This document shows positions 18,793 through 27,974 of a stretch of 64,000 nucleotides of DNA, in pieces. The notes under the pieces are model-generated. The model searched no databases and had not been told where the DNA came from. It was given only the letters and a program-made list of their open reading frames with translations. The stretch spans positions 1 to 64,000 of the forward strand of contig NZ_BFBR01000005.1 of NCBI RefSeq assembly GCF_003112735.1, read 5' to 3'. Positions within the stretch are counted from its first letter, which is position 1. Each line of letters begins with the position of its first letter. This stretch comes from Candidatus Phycosocius bacilliformis (lineage in GTDB: Bacteria > Pseudomonadota > Alphaproteobacteria > Caulobacterales > Aquidulcibacteraceae). Position numbers and translations under genes: made by a program.

Positions 18793-18865
18793 GGTTTGGC
18801 TCTCAGTTTCAGTATCATACATGGCGGGGGTTCCGGCTTGATGCTTATGGCGGCTTTTCGGACAT

Positions 18866-18891
18866 GAAAAAAGGGGCCAGTTGAGCCCCTT
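18866..18891 (-). terminator. ilvB attenuator terminator
   Basis: Read on the minus strand: AAGGGGC, 7-nt loop, GCCCCTT, then a run of T. It lies between the leader peptide and ilvB. The upstream segment GGCCCCT (about 18915-18921) can pair with the left arm AGGGGC to form the alternative antiterminator, giving the classical mutually exclusive pair. Confidence 0.85.
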
Positions 18892-18899
18892 GTGTTGCA

Positions 18900-18945
18900 C
18901 CGCCGCGTTCCAATGAGGGGCCTATCCCTCACCAGTTCGCGGCGG
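18900..18945 (-). promoter_or_regulatory. ilvB leader pause/antiterminator region
   Basis: CCGCCGCG (18900-18907) pairs with CGCGGCGG (18938-18945), enclosing a second stem formed by TGAGGG and CCCCTCA. This is the 1:2 hairpin of an attenuator; its right-hand part, with GGCCCCT, is freed to pair with the terminator's left arm when a ribosome stalls in the leader peptide. Confidence 0.7.
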
Positions 18946-18975
18946 ACTTACGATGACAAGTGCGACGTTGCGCAT
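18922..18975 (-). CDS. ilvB leader peptide (attenuation)
   Basis: A 17-codon reading frame, MRNVALVIVSPPRTGEG then TAG, starting at ATG 18975 with GAGGA about 8 nt upstream. Six consecutive residues V-A-L-V-I-V include five branched-chain codons, the hallmark of an ilv leader peptide: shortage of charged Val/Leu/Ile tRNA would stall the ribosome there and prevent the terminator at 18866-18891 from forming. Attenuation control is reported for Caulobacter ilvBN. Too short to appear among long open frames. Confidence 0.85.
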   Translation of the reverse strand: MRNVALVIVSPPRTGEG

Positions 18976-19222
18976 GATTGCGTTTCCTCAAAACGTTAGC
19001 CAAAGGCATAAACGTGCGTGCACGCAAGGTCAAGTGGTTTTTCTTGGAATAGATTTCCACAAAACAACGGAATACGCAGAATATTTGCCCAGAAGCAGGC
19101 TTGTGCGCACAAAACTGTGTTCCCACCATTTCCATGGTTTGCAAGTGGCGAAGTTTGGATAAGCTGAGGTCAATGTCAAAGGCCTGAAACAATCAGGCAT
19201 GCGTAAAATTTTGGGGGAAACC

Positions 19223-20650
19223 ATGTCGGATGTCATCAATTCCGGAGCAACGCCCGCTCCGGACAGCGCGAACCCTGCCTCCAGCGACACACAGACCAGC
19301 CATGGGCTGTCTTCGTCCTATGTCCGATATGCGCTGTGGATGCTGCTCATCATTTATATCCTCAATTTTTTAGACCGCAGCATTGTGTCCATTCTGGCCG
19401 AGGAAATCCGCACAGAGCTGATGCTGGATGATTGGCAGATCGGGATTATGACGGGTCTGGCATTTGCGCTCTTTTATACCATCCTTGGCATTCCGATTGC
19501 CCGATTGGCTGACCGGGGCGACCGGGTGAAGATTATTTCCATCTCTTTGGCGGTGTGGAGTGGCTTTACCGCTTTGTGCGGGCTGGCGACTAATTTTGTG
19601 CAAATGTTGCTGGGCCGGATCGGGGTCGGCGTCGGGGAAGCCGGCTGTACGCCTGCCGCCCATTCGCTGATTTCTGATTATGTTCCTGCCGACCGCCGGG
19701 CGCGCGCGATTGCCTTTTACGGATTGGGTGTTCCGGTTGGCAGCCTGATGGGCGCGGTTTTGGGCGGGGTCATTGCCGACATCTGGGGGTGGCGCACCGC
19801 TTTTCTGGTCGCAGGGTTGCCCGGCGTGGGTCTGGCCTTGATTGCCTGGTTCACCTTAAAGGAACCCCGCCGAACCTTGGGCTTTCCTGTTGCCCCCGCC
19901 GGGGGGCATGCCAGTGCGTGGTCAACACTCAAGACGTTGCTGGGCTCGCCCGCCTATGTTTTTGTGACGTTGGGTGCGGCGGCGGCAGCCTTTGTAAGCT
20001 ATGGCCAAGGGGCCTTCACCCCCGCCTTTTTCCAGCGCTTGCATGGCATGAGCCCCGGTGAAGTGGGTGTCTGGTTGGGGATTTCCTCTGGCGTTGGCGG
20101 CCTGATCGGCACGTGGTTGGGCGGTTATTTTGCCGATAAGTTTGGGGCCAAGGATCCTGGTGCCTTCCTGTTTGTGCCTGCGATCGGCATGGCGATTGCC
20201 AGCGTCAGTTTCACACCAGGCTATTTGGCCAGCAGCTGGCAGGCCGCGTTGGTTTTGATCTGGATTCCCGGTGTGCTCAATTCCTTGTGGTATGGCCCCG
20301 CTTTTGCCACCGTCCAGCGCGTGGTGCCCCCCAGCCAGCGCGCCATGGCTGCGGCCATAACCTTATTTGTCGTCAATCTGGTAGGCTTGGGTCTTGGGCC
20401 CATTTTTGCGGGCATTTTGTCTGACACTTTGCGCAACATGATGTTTGACGGCTCTGGCCTTGGCATCAGCCAATTTGCCCAAGCCTGCGGCAAAGCGGCG
20501 GCCACCACGGCGGATGCGGCCTGTGTGGTGGCCCGGCAAGAAGGCTTGCGCTGGAGCCTGATTGTGGCCTGCCATTTGGGTCTGATCAGTGCACTGATGT
20601 TCTGGCTTGGCGGACGGGCATTGCGCAAACCACTGCTCTCGACAACTTGA
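19223..20650 (+). CDS. MFS transporter (spinster-like), paralogue 1
   Basis: A 475-aa inner-membrane transporter with 12 predicted helices. Shared family motifs: RYALWMLLIIYILNFLDRSI in helix 1, loop motif PIARLADRGDR after helix 2, and RIGVGVGEAGCTPAAHSLIS near helix 4-5. This subgroup (spinster-like MFS) is frequent in Caulobacterales and sphingomonads; substrates are mostly unknown. ATG 19223 follows GGGGGAAACC. It is divergent from ilvB and 121 bp upstream of a close paralogue in the same orientation. Confidence 0.88.
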   Translation: MSDVINSGATPAPDSANPASSDTQTSHGLSSSYVRYALWMLLIIYILNFLDRSIVSILAEEIRTELMLDDWQIGIMTGLAFALFYTILGIPIARLADRGDRVKIISISLAVWSGFTALCGLATNFVQMLLGRIGVGVGEAGCTPAAHSLISDYVPADRRARAIAFYGLGVPVGSLMGAVLGGVIADIWGWRTAFLVAGLPGVGLALIAWFTLKEPRRTLGFPVAPAGGHASAWSTLKTLLGSPAYVFVTLGAAAAAFVSYGQGAFTPAFFQRLHGMSPGEVGVWLGISSGVGGLIGTWLGGYFADKFGAKDPGAFLFVPAIGMAIASVSFTPGYLASSWQAALVLIWIPGVLNSLWYGPAFATVQRVVPPSQRAMAAAITLFVVNLVGLGLGPIFAGILSDTLRNMMFDGSGLGISQFAQACGKAAATTADAACVVARQEGLRWSLIVACHLGLISALMFWLGGRALRKPLLSTT

Positions 20651-20771
20651 TCAGCCAAGGGCTTGGCCATGCAAATAAATCCGGCCATGCCATTGCTTTT
20701 TTCCGCGTCGGCCCGAAGGTGGACCGACAATTGAGGCAGGCGACAGACTTGCCCGGAAGGGGAACGACCAG

Positions 20772-22190
20772 ATGGACAAACCGTCAGACGCAACAGTTGG
20801 ATCTTTGAACGAGACCCAGCCAGCCGCCTTGAGCCCACAATATGTGCGTTATGCGCTGTGGGTTTTGTTGATCATTTACACGCTCAACTTTGTCGACCGC
20901 CAGATCGTCTCGATTCTGGCTGGACCCATCAAGCAAGAGTTGGGCATCTCTGATGGTCAATTGGGCATGCTGATTGGGATTGCCTTTGCCTTTTTCTACA
21001 CCGTGCTGGGTATCCCCATCGCGCGCTTGGCAGAGCGTGGTAACCGACCGCTGATCATTTCAACGGCCGTTATCGTGTGGAGCGGATTTACCGCTTTGTG
21101 CGGACTGGCACAAAATTTCACGCAATTGCTGCTGGCCCGGATTGGGGTGGGGGTTGGTGAAGCGGGTTGTACGCCCCCTGCCCACTCGTTGATCTCAGAT
21201 TATGTGCCGGCAGAAAAGCGCGCTTCAGCCATTGCCTTTTATTCCTTGGGCGTGCCGGTTGGAACCGCCCTGGGCTATGTCGTGGGGGCTTTCATTGCCC
21301 ACCATTATGGCTGGCGGACAGCCTTTTTCGCCGTGGGCATTCCCGGCGTGATCATCGGCCTGATCGCCTTTTACACGCTGAAAGAACCACGCAAGCTTGG
21401 CCTTGTGCAGGTGGGGACTGCCGCTTCTGCCCCCAGCTTAAGCCAGACCGCAAAAGAACTGACCAGCCGCAAATCCTATTGGTATGCGGTCGGGGCTGCG
21501 ACCATGATTTCCTTCTTGGGTTATGGCCACGCCTCCTTCCTGCCGATCTTCCTTGCCCGCGTGCATGGCATGGCGCTCGATCAGATTGGCTATGCCATGG
21601 CGATCATGACTTTTGTGGCAGGCGTCGCGGGCACCATGCTGGGCGGGATTGCAGCAGACCGCGCCGCCAAAAATGACACCCGCGCCTACATGACTGTGCC
21701 GCTTTTGGCCTTCATTGCCGGGGCCCCCTTCTTCTGGGCGGGCATGTTTGTGGAAGGCACGCTTGCCTGCATCATTCTTTTGTCCATTCCAACCCTTTTG
21801 AATGCAGTCTGGTACGGGCCGGTCTATGCCGCAGTCCAAGGTTTGGTGCGCCCGCAAAGCCGGGCCACAGCGGTGGCGCTGATGCTGTTTGTGGTCAATA
21901 TGGTGGGACTGGGTGCCGGGCCAACGGCAGTTGGCTTCATGTCAGACCTGTTTGCCGCCCAGCATTTTGCCACCTTGGCACCCGCAGGCAGTGAGTTTGC
22001 CAGCTTTTGCGCCAAGGGAGCGGCAACCGCCGGAGATAGCCTGTGCAAGGCCTCCCAAGCCGAGGGCATTCGCTGGTCTTTGACGGTTTCAACCGCTGTG
22101 GGGCTTTTGGTGATTGGTTTCTTCCTCTTGGCACGCGCCACGATCAAACAGGACCTTGAAGCGACCGCCAAAGAGACAGCCGCAGCCTGA
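20772..22190 (+). CDS. MFS transporter (spinster-like), paralogue 2
   Basis: 472 aa, same architecture and motifs as the gene before it (RYALWVLLIIYTLNFVDRQI, PIARLAERGNR, RIGVGVGEAGCTPPAHSLIS), including a similar Cys-containing extracytoplasmic loop before the last helix (GAATAGDSLCKAS versus AAATTADAACVVA). Tandem duplication is the obvious origin. GGAAGGGGAACGACCAG precedes the ATG. The transcript ends at the terminator at 22247-22275, ahead of purB. Confidence 0.88.
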   Translation: MDKPSDATVGSLNETQPAALSPQYVRYALWVLLIIYTLNFVDRQIVSILAGPIKQELGISDGQLGMLIGIAFAFFYTVLGIPIARLAERGNRPLIISTAVIVWSGFTALCGLAQNFTQLLLARIGVGVGEAGCTPPAHSLISDYVPAEKRASAIAFYSLGVPVGTALGYVVGAFIAHHYGWRTAFFAVGIPGVIIGLIAFYTLKEPRKLGLVQVGTAASAPSLSQTAKELTSRKSYWYAVGAATMISFLGYGHASFLPIFLARVHGMALDQIGYAMAIMTFVAGVAGTMLGGIAADRAAKNDTRAYMTVPLLAFIAGAPFFWAGMFVEGTLACIILLSIPTLLNAVWYGPVYAAVQGLVRPQSRATAVALMLFVVNMVGLGAGPTAVGFMSDLFAAQHFATLAPAGSEFASFCAKGAATAGDSLCKASQAEGIRWSLTVSTAVGLLVIGFFLLARATIKQDLEATAKETAAA

Positions 22191-22246
22191 AAAGGCCTTT
22201 GCGCGGCAAACGCCGCTTGACCTTCAAGCCAACAGCCTCAAAACAG

Positions 22247-22275
22247 GGCCGCCGAACGCACTCGGCGGCCTTTTT
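22247..22275 (+). terminator. intrinsic terminator after MFS genes
   Basis: GGCCGCCGA / TCGGCGGCC 9-bp stem with a 6-nt loop, followed by TTTTTG, just before the purB start. Confidence 0.85.
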
Positions 22276-22295
22276 GCTGCAGATGGATTCCAAAG

Positions 22296-23612
22296 ATGAT
22301 CCCCCGTTATGCCCGCCCTGAAATGATGGCGATTTGGGACGCCCAGACCCGCTTCCGGATCTGGTTTGAGATTGAGGCCCATGCCGCCGATGCGCTGGCC
22401 GAATTGGGGGTCATACCGGCTGAGGCTGCCCGCACCATTTGGGACAAGGCCGGGGATGCGGTGTTTGACGTCGCCCGGATTGATGCCATCGAAGCTGAGA
22501 CCAGGCATGATGTCATCGCCTTTTTGACCCATCTGGCAGAGATCGTCGGCCCAGAAGCCCGGTTCGTCCACCAAGGCATGACCAGTTCAGATGTGCTGGA
22601 TACCTGTCTTGCAGTGCAGTTAAGCCGGGCCAGTGACCTGCTGATTGCGGGTGTTGACCGTGTCTTGGCCGCCCTTGCCACCCGGGCTCATGAGCATAAG
22701 CACAGTGTTCGTATCGGCCGCAGCCACGGCATTCATGCCGAACCCACGACTTTCGGCGTCAGCCTGGCAGGCTTTCATGCTGAGTTTCAGCGCGCACGTG
22801 CCCGACTGGTGGCGGCCAAAGCCGAAATCGCAACCTGTGCCATCTCCGGCGCTGTGGGGACTTTTGCTCAAATCGACCCGCGCGTGGAAGCCCATGTTGC
22901 GGCCAAAATGGGCCTGAGCGTGGAACCGGTATCAACCCAAGTCATCCCGCGCGACCGTCATGCCGCTTTCTTCTGCGCGCTTGCGGTGGTGGCCTCCTCG
23001 ATTGAGCGTTTGGCCACCGAAATCCGCCACATGCAGCGCACCGAAGTGCTGGAGGCGGAGGAGTATTTCTCGCCGGGGCAAAAGGGCTCCTCAGCCATGC
23101 CGCACAAGCGCAATCCGGTCTTGACCGAAAATCTGACCGGTCTGGCCCGCTTGGTCCGCTCTGCTGCCATCCCGGCGCTGGAAAATGTCGCCCTGTGGCA
23201 CGAGCGGGACATTTCCCATTCCAGCGTTGAGCGCGGCATTGGCCCTGACGCCACCATCCACCTCGACTTTGCGCTGCACCGTCTGGCCGGGGTGGTTGAA
23301 AAGCTGCTGATTTATCCAGAACGCATGAAGGCCAATCTCGACCTTCTGGGCGGGTTGCACAATTCCCAGCGCGTCCTTCTGGCCCTCACCCAAGCCGGGG
23401 CCAGCCGCGAAGACGCCTATAAGATGGTGCAGGCCAATGCAATGGCGGTGTGGTCACTTCCCAGCCCGCGACCTGCCACCGCCCTGCTCGACCGGCTTCT
23501 GGCCGACAGCCAAGTCAGCACCCTCTTAAGCCCGGACCACATCCGCACCCTGTTTGACGATAGCCACCATTTCGCCCAAGTCGACACCATCTTTGCGCGG
23601 GTATTCGGCTAG
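22296..23612 (+). CDS. purB: adenylosuccinate lyase
   Basis: Cleaves adenylosuccinate and SAICAR in purine synthesis. 438 aa. Superfamily signature SSAMPHKRNPV (flexible catalytic loop with the active Ser), TSSDVLDTCLAVQ and GRSHGIHAEPTTFG are all present. The N-terminal MIPRYARPEMMAIWDAQ is typical of the bacterial PurB class. It begins 20 bp after the MFS terminator, so the promoter is short or overlaps that region. Confidence 0.97.
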   Translation: MIPRYARPEMMAIWDAQTRFRIWFEIEAHAADALAELGVIPAEAARTIWDKAGDAVFDVARIDAIEAETRHDVIAFLTHLAEIVGPEARFVHQGMTSSDVLDTCLAVQLSRASDLLIAGVDRVLAALATRAHEHKHSVRIGRSHGIHAEPTTFGVSLAGFHAEFQRARARLVAAKAEIATCAISGAVGTFAQIDPRVEAHVAAKMGLSVEPVSTQVIPRDRHAAFFCALAVVASSIERLATEIRHMQRTEVLEAEEYFSPGQKGSSAMPHKRNPVLTENLTGLARLVRSAAIPALENVALWHERDISHSSVERGIGPDATIHLDFALHRLAGVVEKLLIYPERMKANLDLLGGLHNSQRVLLALTQAGASREDAYKMVQANAMAVWSLPSPRPATALLDRLLADSQVSTLLSPDHIRTLFDDSHHFAQVDTIFARVFG

Positions 23613-24066
23613 GGCGGGCTGGCCTGATCAAGGTCCATCTGGCAGGCGGGAGTCTTCAAAAGCCCCACAAATGTCCTCACGCGGCGCAAGAGCCAGCTTT
23701 GTCTTGTGCGGCCTTTGCCCAAGGTTTTGCCCAAGATCGTACACGGGTTCCAGCTTAAGATGGGCCGCGCCGACATGTGCGGGACAAGATTATCGATTGG
23801 CTTTTTGGGGAGCGCACGGTGCGCCCTTTTGCCGGTCCAGCTGCTCAATCTCTGCGACGCTGATGGCGTTTTGGGGTGTGCTTGACGAGAATAGGTTCCA
23901 GAGGTGGAATGGGGTTTGCGGTGCGGCGCATCGTGATGGAACAGACACCCAGGCCAAGAGCCCCTTATACGTGCCTTTACAAGAATGAATTGGTCCCAAT
24001 GGCCCAAATCAATTGCGGTGAACACAAAGAAGACTCATGCGAAATTCAGCAAGCTGGAGGCGGAAC
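23613..24066. other. intergenic region after purB
   Basis: 454 bp without a believable gene. A terminator-like hairpin is at 23808-23830 (GG-bulge-GCGCA / TGCGC-CC, then TTTT on the plus strand). The bases just before the ankyrin gene give its ribosome binding site. Nothing else recognised. Confidence 0.5.
23808..23830 (+). terminator. probable terminator downstream of purB
   Basis: Stem GGGaGCGCA / TGCGCCC with a CGG loop and a single bulged A, followed by TTTT. About 196 bp after the purB stop. Confidence 0.5.
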
Positions 24067-24915
24067 ATGCTTAAAGTGGGACTTGCTGCAACATTTTTGG
24101 TTGTGGCTGCTGCGGCAGGATTGAGCCTCAAAGACCCCAAGCTGGGTGGGATGACGATTGGTGAAGTCTTTAGCGACCCCAAGGTCGCTCAAATGGCTAA
24201 AGCAGCGTGCGGAGGCGATACGCCAAGAATTGCCGCATTGATTGCAGAAGGGGTCGATGTGAATGCCAAGGGGCAAAATGATTTTGTGCCCCTGTTTTAT
24301 GCCTTGAAGTGCGAGCAGCCTGCGGCCTTGGAGGCTTTGCTCAAGGCAGGCGGTAACCCAAACCAAACCGGCACAGACGGTATCCCTAGCACATATGCCG
24401 CAGCATCTTACACCGACCCCGTCTTTCTTAAGTTAATGCTTCAATACGGCGGCAATCCGAATTTAACCCGCGGAGATGGTGATACTGCGCTGTCGGAAGC
24501 CTTCTCGGTAGGGCAATACACCGGCAAGTGGGATAACTTTGAGCTTCTGCTCAACACGGGCGTAGATGTAAATGCTCCGATAATGAAGGGGAGCATTGGC
24601 ATGGCGGAATACGCAGCGGCAGTCGGGCACCCGAGCAAGGCAGTCCAATTGCTGGAAAGAGGCTATAGTCATGACTTGGAAGGCCTTGCGAAGACGATTT
24701 ATGGTAATTCGATGAATATGGTGACGGAAGAGTATCCCGAACCTTTAAGGCAACATCCTGAGTACAAATATCTGGCCGTTGCTGCCAAAATGTTGAAAGA
24801 GCGCGGCGTTGATATTGAGAAGGTCAAGCGCGATATCGATGAGAAAAATCAGCGGGTTGGTGCCGGGATTCACAATGATTACAGCTTTGAGGATCAGATC
24901 CCAATAAAGCCATAG
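24067..24915 (+). CDS. ankyrin-repeat protein with N-terminal membrane segment
   Basis: 282 aa from ATG 24067, preceded by GGAGG at 6 nt. One N-terminal hydrophobic segment (VGLAATFLVVAAAAGLSL) serves as signal or anchor. Three to four ankyrin-like repeats follow (~50-200): IAALIAEGVDVNAKGQNDFVP, ALEALLKAGGNPNQTG, LKLMLQYGGNPNLTRGDGDTAL, FELLLNTGVDVNAP. The C-terminal ~80 residues are charged and unassigned. Exported ankyrin proteins often bind partner enzymes (some are immunity proteins), but no effector or secretion gene is nearby. Confidence 0.75.
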   Translation: MLKVGLAATFLVVAAAAGLSLKDPKLGGMTIGEVFSDPKVAQMAKAACGGDTPRIAALIAEGVDVNAKGQNDFVPLFYALKCEQPAALEALLKAGGNPNQTGTDGIPSTYAAASYTDPVFLKLMLQYGGNPNLTRGDGDTALSEAFSVGQYTGKWDNFELLLNTGVDVNAPIMKGSIGMAEYAAAVGHPSKAVQLLERGYSHDLEGLAKTIYGNSMNMVTEEYPEPLRQHPEYKYLAVAAKMLKERGVDIEKVKRDIDEKNQRVGAGIHNDYSFEDQIPIKP

Positions 24916-25097
24916 GGACCTTGATGCCTCATGTGACAAAGATAGAATTGCCCGGAAGTATACGTAGAATTCGCTACCTTGGCATGATTGAACTGTCGAG
25001 TGACTAAATTCCAGTGAAGTGAATTGGCACTTATCCCACCAGCTTGGATAATCGTGTGCGCGTCTTTGGGTCAATGAGCCGCGCACCACTGCGGATG

Positions 25098-25547
25098 TTA
25101 GACCGCACCCTCATCGCTCTTGATCAGAAAATGGCCGTGCAACGCCGCAATCGGATCGGCGCGGTCAAATTGCCACGCCTCAACCCGCACATTGGCGATC
25201 CGACGACCCAGCTTGGTGACATGGGCGCGCGCATAGGTGTCGACCGGTCGACCAGAGCGCAAGTAATCGATAGAAATATCAATAACCTTCGGGACTTTCT
25301 TTCCACCTTGTGCGAGGAAGATTTGGGCAACAGCCGTCAATTCCATCAAGGCCCCAACCACCCCACCATGCAAGGCCGGCAGCATCGGATTGCCGATCAA
25401 CTCATCCTTATAGGGCAGAATGGCGGTCAATTCGTCGCCCTTGAGCTCCAGACGGACACCCAGGAATTTGGCATAGGGCACGGCCTCGAACATGGCACTC
25501 AGCTCAGCCAGATCAACGCGGGTTGGCGGTGCAGACGTCTCGCTCAT
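25098..25547 (-). CDS. PaaI-family thioesterase (second of pair)
   Basis: 149-aa hotdog-fold protein of the PaaI/DUF4442-like thioesterase type: LHGGVVGALMELTAVAQIF (the HGG motif with following helix carrying the usual active-site region) and DISIDYLRSGRPVDTYARAHV. Hotdog thioesterases hydrolyse acyl-CoA; substrate unknown. Its ATG overlaps the upstream gene's stop (ATGA, 25544-25547), so the two are translationally coupled and may form a heteromer. Confidence 0.85.
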   Translation of the reverse strand: MSETSAPPTRVDLAELSAMFEAVPYAKFLGVRLELKGDELTAILPYKDELIGNPMLPALHGGVVGALMELTAVAQIFLAQGGKKVPKVIDISIDYLRSGRPVDTYARAHVTKLGRRIANVRVEAWQFDRADPIAALHGHFLIKSDEGAV

Positions 25548-26020
25548 GCCGGTGGTCTCCGGTTCTTGCCCATGCGCGAGGATGTCCCCATCATGAAGGC
25601 AGCTTGCGCCGCGGCCACCGGATCGGTTTCATCCGCACTGTCGAATGCAAAGGCGCGCACAAAGGCCACCGTCTTGGTCATGCGATAGCAATGGGCGTCA
25701 GCCCGGATCGTTGCCCCTTTGCGCGCGGGCCGCATGTAATCAATGCGCAGATCAAGTGTGGCGGTTGAGGTCGGCTCGCTCAAGGCCGCAAAAGCCGCCA
25801 CCCCACAGCTATTGTCCAGAAGCGTGGTGACCACACCTGAGGCAATCACCCCCGTCTCAGGATCGCCGACCAAATCCTCGCGCCAGTCGACTTCCACCAC
25901 CGCGCGCGCTTCCGTGATCGACACCACCCGCATGCCCAGCGCGCGCGCCTGAGGCGTGCCCTGGATCATCATGGCACCCGCACTCGCCATTTTCTGCCAC
26001 AAAGGCGTTTCATCATTCAT
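25544..26020 (-). CDS. PaaI-family thioesterase (first of pair)
   Basis: 158-aa hotdog protein. It has VIASGVVTTLLDNSCGVAAF in place of the HGG motif of its neighbour, and TLDLRIDYMRPARKGATIRADAHCYR, the second conserved strand-helix element. The pair looks like an ancient duplication with divergence of the active-site helix (D in LLDN versus E in LMELT). Divergent from the DUF4153 gene, 78 bp apart. Confidence 0.85.
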   Translation of the reverse strand: MNDETPLWQKMASAGAMMIQGTPQARALGMRVVSITEARAVVEVDWREDLVGDPETGVIASGVVTTLLDNSCGVAAFAALSEPTSTATLDLRIDYMRPARKGATIRADAHCYRMTKTVAFVRAFAFDSADETDPVAAAQAAFMMGTSSRMGKNRRPPA

Positions 26021-26098
26021 GAAACAAGTCTAGCCATATGTTGACGGCTTGAAAATGCGGGCGTGCAGACCGCCGCCCTTTAGTCAGGACATGACACC

Positions 26099-27931
26099 AT
26101 GGTTTCAAAATTGTTTGGCACACACAACCAGTTGCTTACCGAGCGGGGGGCCCTCCTCCTCCGTCTGACAACAGGGCTCTTCATCGGGCTCTTGGTGGGT
26201 CTGTTGATCGACCATGACGGCAAGGGTGGTGTCCTGGCGGCCTTGGGCCAAGATTGGCGGGAGATTTTGGCCCAGTCCTTGACCCTCTTGGCCTTTGTGC
26301 TGTGGGCCAATGCAGCAGTGATGCGGCGGATTAGCTTGGCAGCTTGGACCGGTTTGGTTGCGGTCGTGCTGATTTTTGTTAGCTGGCACGCACAGAAGCT
26401 TGTGGGAACGGCTAATGTCAGCGAGCTCGCTTATGTCATGATCCTGCTGGCCTTGAGCTTTATTGCCAATGAGCTCGTGTCGAGTGCCGATCAAGCCGGC
26501 AAAATTGTTGCTCCTTATGAACTCTATTTCGACGAAGCATGGAAGCGCGGGGTGCAATTGGCCTTGGCCATTTTCTTCACCCTTTTGTTCTGGGCCATCC
26601 TGGTACTGGGCGCTGCATTATTGGGTTTCATCGGCTTTAACTGGCTGAAAAAGCTGTTGGATGAGCCGCTTGTGGCAACACCTCTGTTAGGCTTGGCCTT
26701 TGCCAGTGCTGTGCATTTGGGAGACATCCAGCCGCGCCTGTTGACACAGGTCCGAGCCCTCGCGCTGGGGGTTTTGGGCTGGCTTTTGCCTGTGATCAGC
26801 TTGATTGGCGTCATCTTCGCGGTCAGCCTGCTGTTCAGCGGCCTGCAGCCATTGTGGGACACACGCGCTGCCACAGCGACCTTGCTCAGTGCCTGTATTG
26901 CCTTTGTCCTGCTGATCAATGCAGCCTTCCAACAGGGTGAGGATGAACGCAAAGTCGCACTGGTCTTGAAATGGAGTGTGCGGCTGGGCTGTCTCTTGCT
27001 GCTCTTGTTTGCGGTTTTGGCGGCATGGAGTCTCAGCCTGCGGATTTTCCAATATGGGCTGACCATTGATCGGGCCTATGCGGCCATGGTGGTGGTGATC
27101 GCCTTGGCCTATGGCGTTGGCTACAGCATCGCGGTGTTTAAACCCGGCCCGTGGATGGCGGGCCTGAAACCGGCCAATATTGGCTTGGCCATGTTCAAAT
27201 GCGTCGTGTTTTTGGCCGTTTTGACCCCCTTGGCTGCTCCGGCACGCTTAAGTGTTGATCATCAGGTCAGTCGTCTGCTCAAGGGGCAGGTCAAGCCTGA
27301 ACGCTTTGACTGGTTCGTGCTGAGTGCCGATACCGGCCAATATGGCAAGTCCGCTCTGGCCAAACTTGTTGCCTCCAAGGACCCCACGATCGTAAGCTGG
27401 GCTCAAAAAGCCAGCGACGGCAAGCTGGAGCGGCGTCGCTATGACCTCGACCCGGAATTGGAGGCAGAAGTGACCAAGCCGGCCGATCTGACGCGCTTGG
27501 CAGTCGTCAGCCCCAAGGGTGCGAAGTTGCCCGCGAGCTTCATCGCCACCAACTTCCATGCTCTGCCAGACTTCACCGTGCCACGCTGTTTGATGTTTGA
27601 GCCGATGCGGGACGCCGACCGCTGCCACGCGGCCCTGATCAATCTTGATGCCAGCCCCGATCTGGAAGTCGCCATTCTGTCCAGCGACGAGGGTCTATCC
27701 ATCTTCAAGCAAAGCCCGACTGGCTGGATCGGCCTGATCCAATCGCAACGGCTTTATGATGAGGCGGCTTCCCAGGCGTTCAAGAACGGCGAGATCAGGT
27801 CTGCTGAACCGGTTCTGCGTGACATCATTTTGGGCGACACAAGACTGCGACTGACCCCCGTGCCCCCGGAAGGGGCGGGACAGCCTGCTGTCCTGTTTGA
27901 CGCAACACCTCTCCCCCCTTCAAAACCCTAA
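26099..27931 (+). CDS. DUF4153 polytopic membrane protein
   Basis: 610 aa. The first ~390 residues hold about ten transmembrane helices (e.g. LLLRLTTGLFIGLLVGLLI, LALAIFFTLLFWAILVLGAA); the rest is a soluble C-terminal domain beginning LSVDHQVSRLLKGQVKPERFDW. The arrangement, including the ALYRFDEAWKRG-like segment (LYFDEAWKRGVQLAL), fits the DUF4153 family, which has no known function. Start ATG 26099. Confidence 0.75.
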   Translation: MVSKLFGTHNQLLTERGALLLRLTTGLFIGLLVGLLIDHDGKGGVLAALGQDWREILAQSLTLLAFVLWANAAVMRRISLAAWTGLVAVVLIFVSWHAQKLVGTANVSELAYVMILLALSFIANELVSSADQAGKIVAPYELYFDEAWKRGVQLALAIFFTLLFWAILVLGAALLGFIGFNWLKKLLDEPLVATPLLGLAFASAVHLGDIQPRLLTQVRALALGVLGWLLPVISLIGVIFAVSLLFSGLQPLWDTRAATATLLSACIAFVLLINAAFQQGEDERKVALVLKWSVRLGCLLLLLFAVLAAWSLSLRIFQYGLTIDRAYAAMVVVIALAYGVGYSIAVFKPGPWMAGLKPANIGLAMFKCVVFLAVLTPLAAPARLSVDHQVSRLLKGQVKPERFDWFVLSADTGQYGKSALAKLVASKDPTIVSWAQKASDGKLERRRYDLDPELEAEVTKPADLTRLAVVSPKGAKLPASFIATNFHALPDFTVPRCLMFEPMRDADRCHAALINLDASPDLEVAILSSDEGLSIFKQSPTGWIGLIQSQRLYDEAASQAFKNGEIRSAEPVLRDIILGDTRLRLTPVPPEGAGQPAVLFDATPLPPSKP

Positions 27932-27974
27932 TCAATCTGGCTAAGCCGTCGCCACATCATTCATGAGGAACACC

